DNA from: G942493375 sp942493375 | Lineage (GTDB): Bacteria; Armatimonadota; UBA5829 | Assembly: GCA_942493375.1 (NCBI GenBank) | Contig: OW818698.1 | Span: 558,001-622,000, forward strand | Length of the DNA stretch: 64,000 nt | Direction: 5' to 3' | Shown: piece by piece, positions 27,165 to 36,367 of the stretch | How the letters are laid out: each line of letters begins with the position of its first letter | Numbering within the stretch: position 1 is the stretch's first letter | Made by a program: the position numbers and the translations under genes | The notes under the pieces: model-generated | Databases searched by the model: none | Seen by the model: the letters and a program-made list of their open reading frames with translations, nothing else | What the model was told of the DNA's origin: nothing

Positions 27165-27182
27165 TCTAGTATAAGTGTTTCT

Positions 27183-27210
27183 GAGTCTTGCCTGGATACA
27201 GGCAAGACTC
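27183..27210 (+). promoter_or_regulatory. 12-bp hairpin in the gspE 5' leader
   Basis: Arms GAGTCTTGCCTG (27183-27194) and CAGGCAAGACTC (27199-27210) are perfect around a GATA loop, about 36 nt before the gspE start. It lies downstream of the predicted start site, so it would form in the mRNA leader. Confidence 0.6.
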
Positions 27211-27245
27211 AATCATTCATGTGCTGGAACATAGAGGCTTTTTTA

Positions 27246-28931
27246 ATGACTCCTGTACAAATCGAAAATGAATCAAACCGACTTACCGATGACCAGCTTC
27301 ATAATATTATCTCAATACACAATGATACCGGCCAACCCCTTTCTGACGTTATGGTGAGTCTGGGTGTATGCACTGAAGGTCAGGCCCTCCAATTAATTGC
27401 TAACCAGGCAAGCGTCCCATTTGTTGAAATACGTGAACGCGATGTCGACCCGAGCGCAATCGCTCTGCTACCGCCTGAACTCGCGTACCGCCATCATATA
27501 CTACCTCTCAGTGCAGATGAGTTTACTATCCGTGTTGCCGTCACCGACCCGTTCAACGTAGCCGTCTCCGATGACATCCGGATGGTCACTGGCCGAACTG
27601 CAGAAATCGTGTTTGCCAACCCTGTAGACATCCAGCGTATGGTTGAAGAACACTATATGCGCAGGATGATGGCCGATACCACGGATGAAGAAGTTGAGAT
27701 CCTGGATGACACCAGCGAAGAACTAGGCGACATCGAACGTATGGCCAGGGAAGCCACGGTCATCAAATTCGTAAACCTTGTCCTCAGGCAGGCTGTTCAG
27801 GAACGCGCAAGTGATGTCCATGTTGAGCCATTCGAGAAGGAGATGAGAGTCCGCTACCGGATCGACGGAGTCATGCGTGAAGTATCATCACCTCCGAAAA
27901 GGCTCCAGGCAGCAGTTATCTCCCGTTTGAAAATCATGGCCAGTCTGGATATAGCCGAAAGAAGGCTCCCACAGGATGGCCGCATCAAGACCAAAATAGC
28001 CGGACGAGAAGTAGACATCCGTATTTCCACTATCCCTACCCTGTATGGTGAAAGCGTAGTCCTCAGGCTACTGGACCGCAGTGCGATGAACTACTCGATG
28101 GACAGCATCGGGATGCTCCCGGATATGATGGAACAGATGGAGAGAATCATAAAGATCCCGCACGGTATGATTCTGGTCACAGGCCCTACCGGCAGTGGTA
28201 AAACTACAACCCTCTACTCCGCACTGCAGAGAGCATATTCGCCGGAGAAGAAGATCATTACCATTGAAGACCCGGTAGAATACCAATTTGATGGTATCAA
28301 TCAGATCCACGTCCATCCCAAGATCGGACTGACATTTGCAGCTGGTCTCAGACATATACTAAGGCATGACCCGGACATCATTATGGTAGGTGAAATACGA
28401 GACCTGGAGACTGCCGAGATTGCAGTCCACTCAGCTTTGACAGGCCACCTGGTCTTCAGCACCCTCCACACAAATGATGCAGCCGGTGCTGTAACCCGTC
28501 TTCTTGAAATGGGAATCGAACCTTACCTGGTAACCTCCAGCGTAGAAGCTCTGATAGCACAGCGGCTTGTAAGGACGATCTGCCCCAACTGTAAAGAGGT
28601 ATTCAAAGGCGCAAGCACAAACCTGGCAAAAATGGGCCGGAATGGCAGAGTTGGCCCGGAACTGCAGACAGTTTACCATGGCCGTGGGTGTGACCAGTGC
28701 AAAAACTCAGGCTATAAAGGCCGGACAGCGATATATGAAATGCTTCTGGTAGATGATGCAATCAGAGCGCTTGTTCTGGAACACGCACCAGCAACCGCCA
28801 TAGCAGAAACCGCCTGCCAGCACGGAATGAGAACCCTGAGAGAAGACGGATGGATAAAAGTCTCCCAGGGACTAACGACAATAGACGAAGTAGTAAGAGT
28901 AACCCAGCAAGACGACATGCAGGGCATCTAA
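27246..28931 (+). CDS. gspE: Type II secretion/pilus assembly ATPase (GspE/PilB type)
   Basis: 561 aa from ATG 27246, with AGAGG 9 nt upstream. The N-terminal domain (about 1-150) fits the GspE N1 module. Walker A is GPTGSGKT (313-320), Walker B lies in GEIRDLETAEIA (Asp box EIRD before), and the zinc-type tetracysteine insert is C446-PN-C449 and C482-DQ-C485 followed by GYKGRTAIYEM. This hexameric cytoplasmic ATPase drives pseudopilus extension. It is the first gene of the large gsp operon. Cys4 presence favours the GspE/PilB branch over PilT retraction ATPases. In the window there is no PilT. Confidence 0.95.
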   Translation: MTPVQIENESNRLTDDQLHNIISIHNDTGQPLSDVMVSLGVCTEGQALQLIANQASVPFVEIRERDVDPSAIALLPPELAYRHHILPLSADEFTIRVAVTDPFNVAVSDDIRMVTGRTAEIVFANPVDIQRMVEEHYMRRMMADTTDEEVEILDDTSEELGDIERMAREATVIKFVNLVLRQAVQERASDVHVEPFEKEMRVRYRIDGVMREVSSPPKRLQAAVISRLKIMASLDIAERRLPQDGRIKTKIAGREVDIRISTIPTLYGESVVLRLLDRSAMNYSMDSIGMLPDMMEQMERIIKIPHGMILVTGPTGSGKTTTLYSALQRAYSPEKKIITIEDPVEYQFDGINQIHVHPKIGLTFAAGLRHILRHDPDIIMVGEIRDLETAEIAVHSALTGHLVFSTLHTNDAAGAVTRLLEMGIEPYLVTSSVEALIAQRLVRTICPNCKEVFKGASTNLAKMGRNGRVGPELQTVYHGRGCDQCKNSGYKGRTAIYEMLLVDDAIRALVLEHAPATAIAETACQHGMRTLREDGWIKVSQGLTTIDEVVRVTQQDDMQGI

Positions 28932-29410
28932 CGCGAATCTGTCATCCTGAACGCAGTGAAGGATCTGCTGTCTGGATGACAAATTTTCAAAGGTATTTCG
29001 GGATTTGAGGAGCGCAGTCAAGTGCATTGGCTCAGAACCAAAGCCATACCCGCTCCGGAAATCCCGAAATGTGAGCACTAGATACTAATTTAGTTTAGTT
29101 TTAGTTGCTTCGGTAGTCGAGTGCAACGGAACTGCCGAAGCCGAGGTTTGTTAGCAACAGATATTCAAAGGTATTTCGGGATTTGAGGAGCGCAGTCAAG
29201 TGCATTGGCTCATAACCAAAGCCATACCCGCTCCGGAAATCCCGAAATGTGAGCACTAGATACTAATTTAGTTTAGTTTAGTTCCTTCGGTAGTCGAGTG
29301 CAACGGAACTGCCGAAGCCGAGGTATATTAATTTTTGATCCTGTAAATCTTGTTAATCCTGTCAAAAACGACAAGCCTTAGCAATCGCAACAAATAAAGG
29401 ACCGCCTTTT
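28932..29410. repeat. Intergenic region within the gsp operon with a 160-bp direct duplication
   Basis: 28941-28980 is a GTCATCCTGAACGCAG element with palindromic ends (GTCATCC/GGATGAC). Then two near-identical ~160-bp copies lie at 28988-29147 and 29166-29324, offset 178 bp. Each copy holds ATTTCGGGATTTGAGG facing CTCCGGAAATCCCGAAAT (inverted pair) and TTCGGTAGTCGAGTGCAACG facing CTGCCGAAGCCGAGG. A TAATCCTGTCAAAAACG-type word follows at 29354. No gene. Confidence 0.9.
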
Positions 29411-30628
29411 ATGCCGCAATATTCATATCATGGACTAGACAAATCGGGCAAGCAGATCAGCGGGGAGATCAGTGCAGATGATGGGCACTCAGCCCTGATC
29501 AGGGTAAAAGCCCTTGGTGTATACCCAACTGACATCAAAATAGCCCGGGAAACGCCGGCAGCTCACACCCGCAAGAGCAATGGTAACAGTTCCGGAAAAG
29601 TCCGCAGTTCTGACCTGACAATATTCAGCAGGCAGCTAGCTAACCTGGTAAAGGGCGGTCTCCCTCTGATGCGCATATTCACAGCCCTTACCGAGCACAC
29701 CGAGAACGCCCGCTTTGCAGAGGTCCTCAACCGGATGCAAGAGGAAATAAAGGGTGGAAAAGCCCTCTGGGAAGCTCTTGCTGAATACCCTACTATCTTT
29801 CCACCAATTTATGTAAGCATGGTCAAAGCCGGAGAAGCCAGCGGACAACTGTCATCAGTCCTCAACTGGCTCGCTACTTATCTTGAAATGGAACAGTTGC
29901 GAAAAAACCAGATCCGCTCAGCTCTTGCATATCCTGCCCTTCTTACTGGCGTTGGAGCGCTTACAATTGTATCCCTGGTTATATTCATCGTCCCCAGGTT
30001 TGTCTCCATGTTCCAGGAGTTCGAGCAAGCTCTGCCTACACCTACGTTAATCCTGATCGGCCTATCGAACATTATGGTCCACTGGTGGTGGATTATTGCT
30101 TTAGTAATCTTTGCCGCAGTTACAGGCTCCAAGGCATATGTAAAGACTCCCCAGGGACGCCTGGCATTTGATACACTCAGCCTGCGTTTGCCGTTGCTCG
30201 GAAAGCTTAACATGAAATCAGCCGTTTCCAGGTTCGCAAGGACAACAGCCATACTGATGCACGGAGGAGTCACCCTCTTCGACTCAATGGCTATCGTCCG
30301 GGATGTAGTAGGCAACGAAGTATTTGCAAGGGGTGTTGACCGTGTAAGAGAAGGAATGCGGGAGGGCCAGAGCTTCTCCGCACACCTGAAAGAATCAGGT
30401 GTCTTCCCTCCATTACTCACCCACATGGCAGCAGTAGGAGAAGAAACAGGAGACCTTCAGGGCGTCCTGATCACCGTAGCAGACACATACGATGTAGAAG
30501 TAGAGACCACCCTGAAAAGCGTGGTAGCCCTGCTGGAGCCAATTATCATAGTAATAATAGGCTCCGTAATAGCCTTCATAATCCTGGCAATGCTCCTACC
30601 AGTATTCCAGATAAACATGATGGGATGA
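29411..30628 (+). CDS. gspF: Type II secretion inner-membrane platform protein GspF
   Basis: 405 aa, two GspF domains, at roughly 75-195 (SRQLANLVKGGLPLMRIF) and 275-395 (FARTTAILMHGGVTLFDSM), separated by a membrane region (VGALTIVSLVIFIVPRF and the IMVHWWWIIALVIFA helix), and ending in a hydrophobic segment (PIIIVIIGSVIAFIILAMLLPVF). The N-terminus YSYHGLDKSGKQISGEI is the usual opening. GspF anchors the ATPase and the pseudopilus in the cytoplasmic membrane. Length and domain order are normal. The gap to gspE is filled by duplicated repeats; AAAGGA lies about 10 nt before the ATG. Confidence 0.95.
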   Translation: MPQYSYHGLDKSGKQISGEISADDGHSALIRVKALGVYPTDIKIARETPAAHTRKSNGNSSGKVRSSDLTIFSRQLANLVKGGLPLMRIFTALTEHTENARFAEVLNRMQEEIKGGKALWEALAEYPTIFPPIYVSMVKAGEASGQLSSVLNWLATYLEMEQLRKNQIRSALAYPALLTGVGALTIVSLVIFIVPRFVSMFQEFEQALPTPTLILIGLSNIMVHWWWIIALVIFAAVTGSKAYVKTPQGRLAFDTLSLRLPLLGKLNMKSAVSRFARTTAILMHGGVTLFDSMAIVRDVVGNEVFARGVDRVREGMREGQSFSAHLKESGVFPPLLTHMAAVGEETGDLQGVLITVADTYDVEVETTLKSVVALLEPIIIVIIGSVIAFIILAMLLPVFQINMMG

Positions 30629-30879
30629 GGGATTGACTCCCTTCATAATTCGTAATTCATAACTTGGGATATGCATCGGTATCAGAGCGGAGGGGGAACC
30701 CCGGAGCGCCGATGCCGATGCACTAGCTATGTCGAAGCACCCACCCATTCCCCCTTGGAGAAGGGGGCCAGGGGGATTGACTCCCTTCATAATTCATAAT
30801 TAGTTTCTTCGGTAGTCGAGTGAAACGGAACTGCCGAAGCCGAGGAACACATTAGCCATAATTTTCTAGGAGGAATAAA
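30629..30879. repeat. Intergenic repeats between gspF and gspG
   Basis: Holds GACTCCCTTCATAATTCG (30636), the GCATCGGTATCAGAGCG ... CGCCGATGCCGATGCACTA palindrome (30669-30725), CCCCCTTGGAGAAGGGGGCC with GACTCCCTTCATAATTC (30778), and TTCGGTAGTCGAGTGAAACG facing CTGCCGAAGCCGAGG (30808-30845). Confidence 0.85.
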
Positions 30880-31326
30880 TTGATACAGTTACGTTCTAAG
30901 GTAATGGGGAGCAAATCGGGTTTCACCCTTTTGGAGCTTCTAGTAGTAATGGTCATCCTGGTGTTGCTCGCAAGTGTAGTAACAGTGGTTGTTATCAAGC
31001 GAGTAGAAGAAGCCAAACACGCTAAGGCAGTTACGGATATAGAGTCACTGAGCGGGGCTCTTGACCAGTTCTATCTCCACACCGGCAGGCACCCTTCTAC
31101 CGAAGAGGGTCTGCAGTCACTGCGTGTAAAGCCTCAGGCTGATGATATGACCAACTGGTCAGGTCCTTATATCAAGAGAGATGTACCTGCCGATCCATGG
31201 GGCAGAGCCTACACATATCTGTGTCCTGGTGATAAAAATCCGGAGTCTTACGATCTGTCTTCACTGGGGCGTGATGGCAAAGAGGGTGGCGAAGGCCCTG
31301 ATGCAGACGTTACCAACTGGGACTAA
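30880..31326 (+). CDS. gspG: Major pseudopilin GspG
   Basis: 148 aa with a TTG start, supported by AGGAGG (30868-30873) 6 nt upstream; ATG 30904 would remove the leader. The prepilin cleavage is G14-F15 with glutamate at +5 (SGFTLLELLVVMVIL). The pseudopilin globular end has DPWGRAYTYLCPG and YDLSSLGRDGKEGGEGPDAD, the calcium-binding loop typical of GspG. It forms the pseudopilus shaft and is processed by a prepilin peptidase not found in this window. Confidence 0.95.
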   Translation: MIQLRSKVMGSKSGFTLLELLVVMVILVLLASVVTVVVIKRVEEAKHAKAVTDIESLSGALDQFYLHTGRHPSTEEGLQSLRVKPQADDMTNWSGPYIKRDVPADPWGRAYTYLCPGDKNPESYDLSSLGRDGKEGGEGPDADVTNWD

Positions 31327-31330
31327 TATC

Positions 31331-31885
31331 TTGTTTTTTCGCAATAAACGCAGCGGATTTACAATGATTGAGCTGATGGTTGTGCTCGTGATTGCTGTAG
31401 TCATGAGCACAGTCGTCGCTATGTCAATGCAACCCGCACTGCAGGATGCCAAGATGCGGTCAGCGTGCAGGATGGTTGCTTCATCGCTCAACTATGCAAG
31501 GAGCCATGCAGCAGCCACAAACACACGCACGCGCCTGGTATTCGATCAAAACGACAATATCGAAACAGTAGAAACACACGTATATAAAACCGATGACTCA
31601 GGCACTGAAGACTGGCAGGTAGTAACAACTGCTGCAGGCAAGCATTACAACCTGCCTGAAGGCATCACCATTTCCCAGATCACAAAACCAGGCACCGAGG
31701 ATAATGAAAACTGGGTAGAGTTTACTGGAACTGGCCAGGTAGAAGAAACCCGGATCGAACTGACCGATGGCAAGGACCAATTAAAATACGTAAGCGTAGA
31801 CCCAATGACCGGCCGCTGCCAGGTCCGTTCATATGAGCAGCAACAACAATACGAATCCGCCGATTCCGTGCAGGTTGTCAAATAA
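31331..31885 (+). CDS. gspH: Minor pseudopilin GspH
   Basis: 184 aa. Starts at TTG 31331, giving leader MFFRNKRSG and cleavage before F10 with E14 at +5 (GFTMIELMVVLVIA); ATG 31364 inside the helix would lose the leader. No clear ribosome-binding site is seen, so it may be translated by coupling to gspG, which ends four bases before. The remainder is beta-rich like GspH. Minor pseudopilins form the tip complex with I, J and K. The stretch KHYNLPEGITISQI is typical in style only, so the H assignment rests on order and leader. Confidence 0.85.
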   Translation: MFFRNKRSGFTMIELMVVLVIAVVMSTVVAMSMQPALQDAKMRSACRMVASSLNYARSHAAATNTRTRLVFDQNDNIETVETHVYKTDDSGTEDWQVVTTAAGKHYNLPEGITISQITKPGTEDNENWVEFTGTGQVEETRIELTDGKDQLKYVSVDPMTGRCQVRSYEQQQQYESADSVQVVK

Positions 31886-32419
31886 ACCTGCGGCTTCGGA
31901 TTTTGGGTGAATAGAGTTATAACCGTATAAATTCTCACGCAAAGCCGCAAAGGCGCAAAGAAAGAACACATATTCTATCTTCTATATGCATATTGATAAC
32001 TGCAGGTATATGGATAAATGCTATACAACCGAAGTCCGTTCGTGCTGAGTAGCGCGAAGCGCGTATCGAAGTATGAACGGACGTCAAATTTATACAAAAC
32101 TGAATTATTTATAAAAAACAGAGCGCCTGTTCCTTCTTAGCGTCTTTGCGGCTTTGCGTGAGAATAAAAACAAGAAAGATATGTACTAGTAACAGAAATG
32201 AGTAGACCCTTTTACCCCCGGTATACCGGATCAGAAATATTGTAATCATGCAGACATGCGATACTACCGAAGTCCGTTCGTGCTGAGTAGCGCGAAGCGC
32301 GTATCGAAGTATGAACGGACGTCAAATTTATACAAAACTGAATTATTTATAAAAAGCAGAGCGCCTGTTCCTTCTTAGCGTCTTTGCGGCTTTGCGTGAG
32401 AATAAACAGGAATAAAATA
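31886..32419. repeat. Intergenic region within gsp operon: two 141-bp direct copies
   Basis: Copies at 32028-32168 and 32266-32406 (offset 238 bp) differ by one base that I can see. Each contains GAAGTCCGTTCGTGCTGAG, GCGCGAAGCGCG, TGAACGGACGTC (palindromic), an AT-rich part and GCGTCTTTGCGGCTTTGCG. A facing CGCAAAGCCGCAAAGGCGC is at 31941. Copy 2 ends 14 bp before the gspI start codon. No gene. Confidence 0.92.
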
Positions 32420-32872
32420 ATGCAGACCCGTGACATTAATACCCATAAGGAGCACAAATCCAACCGCGGTTTCACCCTACTTGAAACCCTCGTTGCGTTG
32501 GCGATTCTGGCTATGGGAGTTGTGGGTGTTCTAGGGGCATTTTCCAGCAGTATGAATGCCACGAAAGAGGCCGAACTCTATTCGCAGGCTTCAAATCTTG
32601 CTGCACAGGTGGCATCACAACTCGACCGTGAGGAGACAGTATCCGCTGGTGAACTCTCCGGCACATTTGAGGACACTCCCGCATTCAGCTGGGTAGCAAC
32701 CGTTGAAGAAGCAGACAGCAATAATCTAATGAGGACCACAATCACAGTAACCTGGGGCACCGATACAAACCCAAAGAATTTCGACATGGTAATCTGCCTG
32801 CACCCACAAGGTGAGAGCACTGCGCAGGATTCAACTACTAATTCGTCCTCCCGCACAACTGGTGGGGGCTAA
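32420..32872 (+). CDS. gspI: Minor pseudopilin GspI
   Basis: 150 aa from ATG 32420 (AGGA about 9 nt upstream). Leader MQTRDINTHKEHKSNRG, cleavage before F18, E22 at +5 (FTLLETLVALAILAMGVVG). The mature part matches the GspI style (SNLAAQVASQL) with a Ser/Thr-rich tail. It joins J and K at the pseudopilus tip. Its 5' region is immediately preceded by copy 2 of the 141-bp repeat. Confidence 0.9.
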   Translation: MQTRDINTHKEHKSNRGFTLLETLVALAILAMGVVGVLGAFSSSMNATKEAELYSQASNLAAQVASQLDREETVSAGELSGTFEDTPAFSWVATVEEADSNNLMRTTITVTWGTDTNPKNFDMVICLHPQGESTAQDSTTNSSSRTTGGG

Positions 32873-32877
32873 ATCAT

Positions 32878-33603
32878 ATGCAGTTTGCTCATAATAGAAA
32901 AGGTTTCACATTAATAGAAATACTGGTTGCCATCGTCATACTCATAATTGTCGTAGGCGCAATCTATGGAGCTTTTCGGGCAGGCACCCAGAGCTCGATG
33001 CTGGTTGAAGAGAGTGCAGACCTTAACCAAACGGCAAGAACTCTGCTCGGACGCATAGACTCCGAGCTCAGCAGCATTCATAAACGCTCAGGCCAGCAGA
33101 CGGATTTCATTCGAGGAGAAAACTCCGAGGATGAAGGCGGGCCACAGTTCTTTGACAAAATATCGTTCACTACCGTCTCCCATCAGCCTTATGGAAAACA
33201 GACAATCAAGGGCGATGTCTGTGCTGTTAGTTATTCAGCTGAATACGATAAGGAAAACAAACCGATCGGTTTCTATGTGACAGAGGACTATGCACCAGGA
33301 TTGCATACAGATGAGCAGACGACCCTTGATAATCCGGACCCGGATAAAGTAGTGCAGCTCAGCACCCTGGTAATAGGCATGGACTGCACATACCTTGATC
33401 CGGATACCGATGAATGGGTTGACCAGTGGATAGACAAGACCACCCTGCCTTCAGCCGTGCGGATAGAACTCATTCTCAAATCACCAAGGGCAGGTTCAAC
33501 ATCGATAACAGTATCTTCGACAACCAACCTGCCGTCGTGGAGCACGACAACGGACACTGCCACCACAGGCACTCCAACAGGAGGACCTAACAGTGCGCAA
33601 TAA
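32878..33603 (+). CDS. gspJ: Minor pseudopilin GspJ
   Basis: 241 aa, 5 bp after gspI. Leader cut at G9-F10 with E14 at +5 (KGFTLIEILVAIVILIIVVGAIY). The globular part is beta-rich, with a Ser/Thr-rich tail. Gene order between I and K, size and leader support GspJ, a partner of I and K in the tip complex. The 3' end overlaps gspK by 11 bp. Confidence 0.9.
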   Translation: MQFAHNRKGFTLIEILVAIVILIIVVGAIYGAFRAGTQSSMLVEESADLNQTARTLLGRIDSELSSIHKRSGQQTDFIRGENSEDEGGPQFFDKISFTTVSHQPYGKQTIKGDVCAVSYSAEYDKENKPIGFYVTEDYAPGLHTDEQTTLDNPDPDKVVQLSTLVIGMDCTYLDPDTDEWVDQWIDKTTLPSAVRIELILKSPRAGSTSITVSSTTNLPSWSTTTDTATTGTPTGGPNSAQ

Positions 33604-34744
33604 TAACCGGGGAATGGCGTTAATACTGGTGCTCTGGATCATGCTGGCCCTTATTCTGCTGGCTGCCGGGATCTCGATTATGGCGCGCACAGAAACGCAA
33701 ATATCGCGAAACCATTCAGACCTGATCCGCTGTCGCTGGGCCTCCCGTGCAGGCATTTACAGCGCAATGGAAAAACTCAAAACACTCAATGAGGAGCAGA
33801 CCACTTACCTGGGTGAAGAACCATATACAGTTACATCAGATGACTTGTCACTGGATTTCGGAGGATACGTATTCAATGTAGTCATTCAAGATGAGACCAG
33901 CCGAGTGAACATCAACGCAGCTGAAGCGCCTACATTGACCAAACTGTTTGAAACAACCGATATAGTTGACTGCATTATTGACTGGAGAGATACTGACGAA
34001 ACACCGGGGCCAGATGGCGCAGAGACGGAATACTATAATACTCTGAAACCTTCCTATAACTGCAAGAATGCCGACTTCGAAACCGTCCGCGAACTGCAGT
34101 TAGTTAAGGGAGTGACATCCGATATTCTCGCTGCACCAATGACAACCGGGACAACGCCGTTAATCGATATGCTGACTGTCTTCGCTCCCAAAACAGCAAC
34201 AACAGCTGATACCAGCGGACTTGTGGATATTCAGTCTGCAACGCAGGAGAGTTTACAGAGCGCACTGGGAAGCGTTCTGACCGCAGATGACATCACTGCA
34301 ATTATTCAATACAGGACGGGCCAGGCTTTCAAAACACCAGCAGAGATAGTATTAGTCCCCGGCCTGGACCGTTCCAAGATAGAACAGATATATGACAGGC
34401 TTACAGTATCGGGGGTTGAAGCCAAAAAGGGACAAGTGAACATCAATACAGCGTCCGTTGATGTGCTCTCGGTGATACCGGGGTTCGATCAAGACATAGC
34501 AACAGCCATTATAAACTATCGTAAAGACCAGGGGGCTTACAGTAGTGTTGCCCAACTGCTGGAGACTAAGGAAGTGACAAATGAGGCATTCGTGAGTGCT
34601 GCGCCATATTTTACTATTAAGTCTACCGTGTTCAGGATTATATCTACAGGGAGCCTGGAATCATCCGGGGCAACAGCTACCATCACATGCATTGTAGAGA
34701 TCTCAAGCGACGGAAAGACACAAATCAGATACTGGCAGGAGTGA
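33593..34744 (+). CDS. gspK: Minor pseudopilin GspK
   Basis: 383 aa, GTG start with GGAGG 8 nt upstream. The leader is cut before M8 (RGMALILVLWIMLALILLAAG); the usual E+5 is absent, as is normal for K. The large insertion domain includes helix-hairpin-helix-like VNINTASVDVLSVIPGFDQ and an earlier VNINAAEAPTLTKLF and LDIQSATQESLQ series, typical of GspK. GspK caps the pseudopilus tip. Overlap with gspJ suggests translation coupling. Confidence 0.92.
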   Translation: MRNNNRGMALILVLWIMLALILLAAGISIMARTETQISRNHSDLIRCRWASRAGIYSAMEKLKTLNEEQTTYLGEEPYTVTSDDLSLDFGGYVFNVVIQDETSRVNINAAEAPTLTKLFETTDIVDCIIDWRDTDETPGPDGAETEYYNTLKPSYNCKNADFETVRELQLVKGVTSDILAAPMTTGTTPLIDMLTVFAPKTATTADTSGLVDIQSATQESLQSALGSVLTADDITAIIQYRTGQAFKTPAEIVLVPGLDRSKIEQIYDRLTVSGVEAKKGQVNINTASVDVLSVIPGFDQDIATAIINYRKDQGAYSSVAQLLETKEVTNEAFVSAAPYFTIKSTVFRIISTGSLESSGATATITCIVEISSDGKTQIRYWQE

Positions 34745-34750
34745 TAACAC

Positions 34751-36367
34751 ATGTGGGAGAGAAAAACCTGTCTGGGTGTTGACATCTCAGACAAGGATAT
34801 CAAGATAGTTGAGCTGCGCAAATCTGGCAGTAAGTATCAGGTTGTGCAGGCATCAAGGCTGGAAATAGGCAGCAGTGGCATCACCAATGCGCTGAAGCAT
34901 TTCCTGGCAGAGACCAACACCGACAACCCAAAGGTCGTCTGGTCATTGCCGACTCATGAATGTTCGGTGAAATTTGCACAGCTGCCAAAGACCGGTCATT
35001 CAGAAATCGCCAGAATGGCAAGATATGAAGCTGAGTCTCAGATTCCACTTCCATTAGCTGATCTTATATGGGGTTATTCCAATGGAAAGCCATCAAAAGA
35101 GGATGGGCTCAGCCACGTAATAATAGCTGGTGCCCGGCAGACGATAGTCCAGGAAACAGCAGCTTCCATAGAAGCAGCCGACTTACATATAAATGCAGCA
35201 ATGGTTGCATCGCTGGCAGAGACCGAAGCAATTCTTAACGATATCGGTACCGCCGATGGCCCGATTGTCATTGTAAACATCGGAGAAGAGTGGACAAATC
35301 TTACTACTGTCGCAGATGGTAAGGTCACATCGTGCCGAAGCGTCAGGATGGGAATAGCCGGTCTGCAATATTCTGTAGCGGCTGACCTGTGTGTGGAGAT
35401 AAACGAAGCCTGCGAATTGATCTATAAAGACTGCAGCATTGACGACTCAGTATTCAGCAAAGATCCTTCGAATATCAAGTCAGTAGTAACCTGGGTTGAA
35501 CACATCGCTTCAGAGATACGCCGCTCTGCATTAGCTCCTGTCAAGGGAACTCACGGCACGGACCTGAGAGCAGCAGTCATCACCGGAGACGGAGCCGCAG
35601 TCGCTGGCCTCACCAGGATGCTGGCAGCCAGCACAGGGATCACTATTAAGACTGGTGATCCGTGGAACGGGATGTCGCTGAGTCTGGTAGCTGCCCATAA
35701 CAAGCGTGATATACCCGCAGTCTTCTCTGTTGCCACAGGCCTCGCGCTTACTGGTTTGGAAAATGGAAGTTTCATCAATCTGATGCCCAGCGAACGTGCA
35801 GAGGTTGATAGACAAAAACGTAAGGATGTTGCCCTGCTTGCAACCCTATCAATTCTCCCACTTGTTTTGTTAGCTATCTTTCTATTGGGCCAGTACGCCA
35901 TCGGCGAAAAAATGACCCAGCTCGAAACTATGAAGCTGAAAACAAAATCAATTCACGTAAAGCAGGAAAAGACAATAGATCCGGAAATCCGTCAGACAAC
36001 AACACTGATGGAGACCATAACAACAGATCTGCAAAACAAGAATAACAGTCCTTTTGAGACATTGAAATTGTTGAGCCAAAACTTCCCCAAAAGCTGCTGG
36101 TTGACCGAATTCCGTTTCGAATCCGGTAAATCAATAGTATTGAGAGGAAATGCTTTGTCCAACTCCGCAGTAGCTGATGCTGTATATATGTTATCAAACA
36201 CCGCCGGGTTCGAGTCCGTTTCGCTGGACTACTCAAACCTTGGCAAGAGCACAACGCTTGCAGTATATGACTTCCAGATAAAGTGCACATTATCACCAAA
36301 TGCATCCATACTTGGAAGCACAAAAAAGAATAAAGCCACCAGGAAAGAAAGGATTGTTGTGCGATGA
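34751..36367 (+). CDS. gspL: GspL-type assembly protein: PilM-like ATPase domain fused to PilN-like domain
   Basis: 538 aa. Residues 1 to about 340 are the actin-like PilM/GspL cytoplasmic fold (LGVDISDKDIKIVELRK opening; IVIVNIGEEWTNLT; AAVITGDGAAVAG). A single membrane helix lies near 358-382 (DVALLATLSILPLVLLAIF), followed by a coiled and ferredoxin-like periplasmic PilN region. In other systems these are two proteins (PilM and PilN) or one, GspL; here they are one. It links the GspE ATPase to the inner-membrane complex. GGAG at about 34738 overlaps the gspK stop. Normal order before the PilO/GspM-type gene. Confidence 0.85.
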   Translation: MWERKTCLGVDISDKDIKIVELRKSGSKYQVVQASRLEIGSSGITNALKHFLAETNTDNPKVVWSLPTHECSVKFAQLPKTGHSEIARMARYEAESQIPLPLADLIWGYSNGKPSKEDGLSHVIIAGARQTIVQETAASIEAADLHINAAMVASLAETEAILNDIGTADGPIVIVNIGEEWTNLTTVADGKVTSCRSVRMGIAGLQYSVAADLCVEINEACELIYKDCSIDDSVFSKDPSNIKSVVTWVEHIASEIRRSALAPVKGTHGTDLRAAVITGDGAAVAGLTRMLAASTGITIKTGDPWNGMSLSLVAAHNKRDIPAVFSVATGLALTGLENGSFINLMPSERAEVDRQKRKDVALLATLSILPLVLLAIFLLGQYAIGEKMTQLETMKLKTKSIHVKQEKTIDPEIRQTTTLMETITTDLQNKNNSPFETLKLLSQNFPKSCWLTEFRFESGKSIVLRGNALSNSAVADAVYMLSNTAGFESVSLDYSNLGKSTTLAVYDFQIKCTLSPNASILGSTKKNKATRKERIVVR

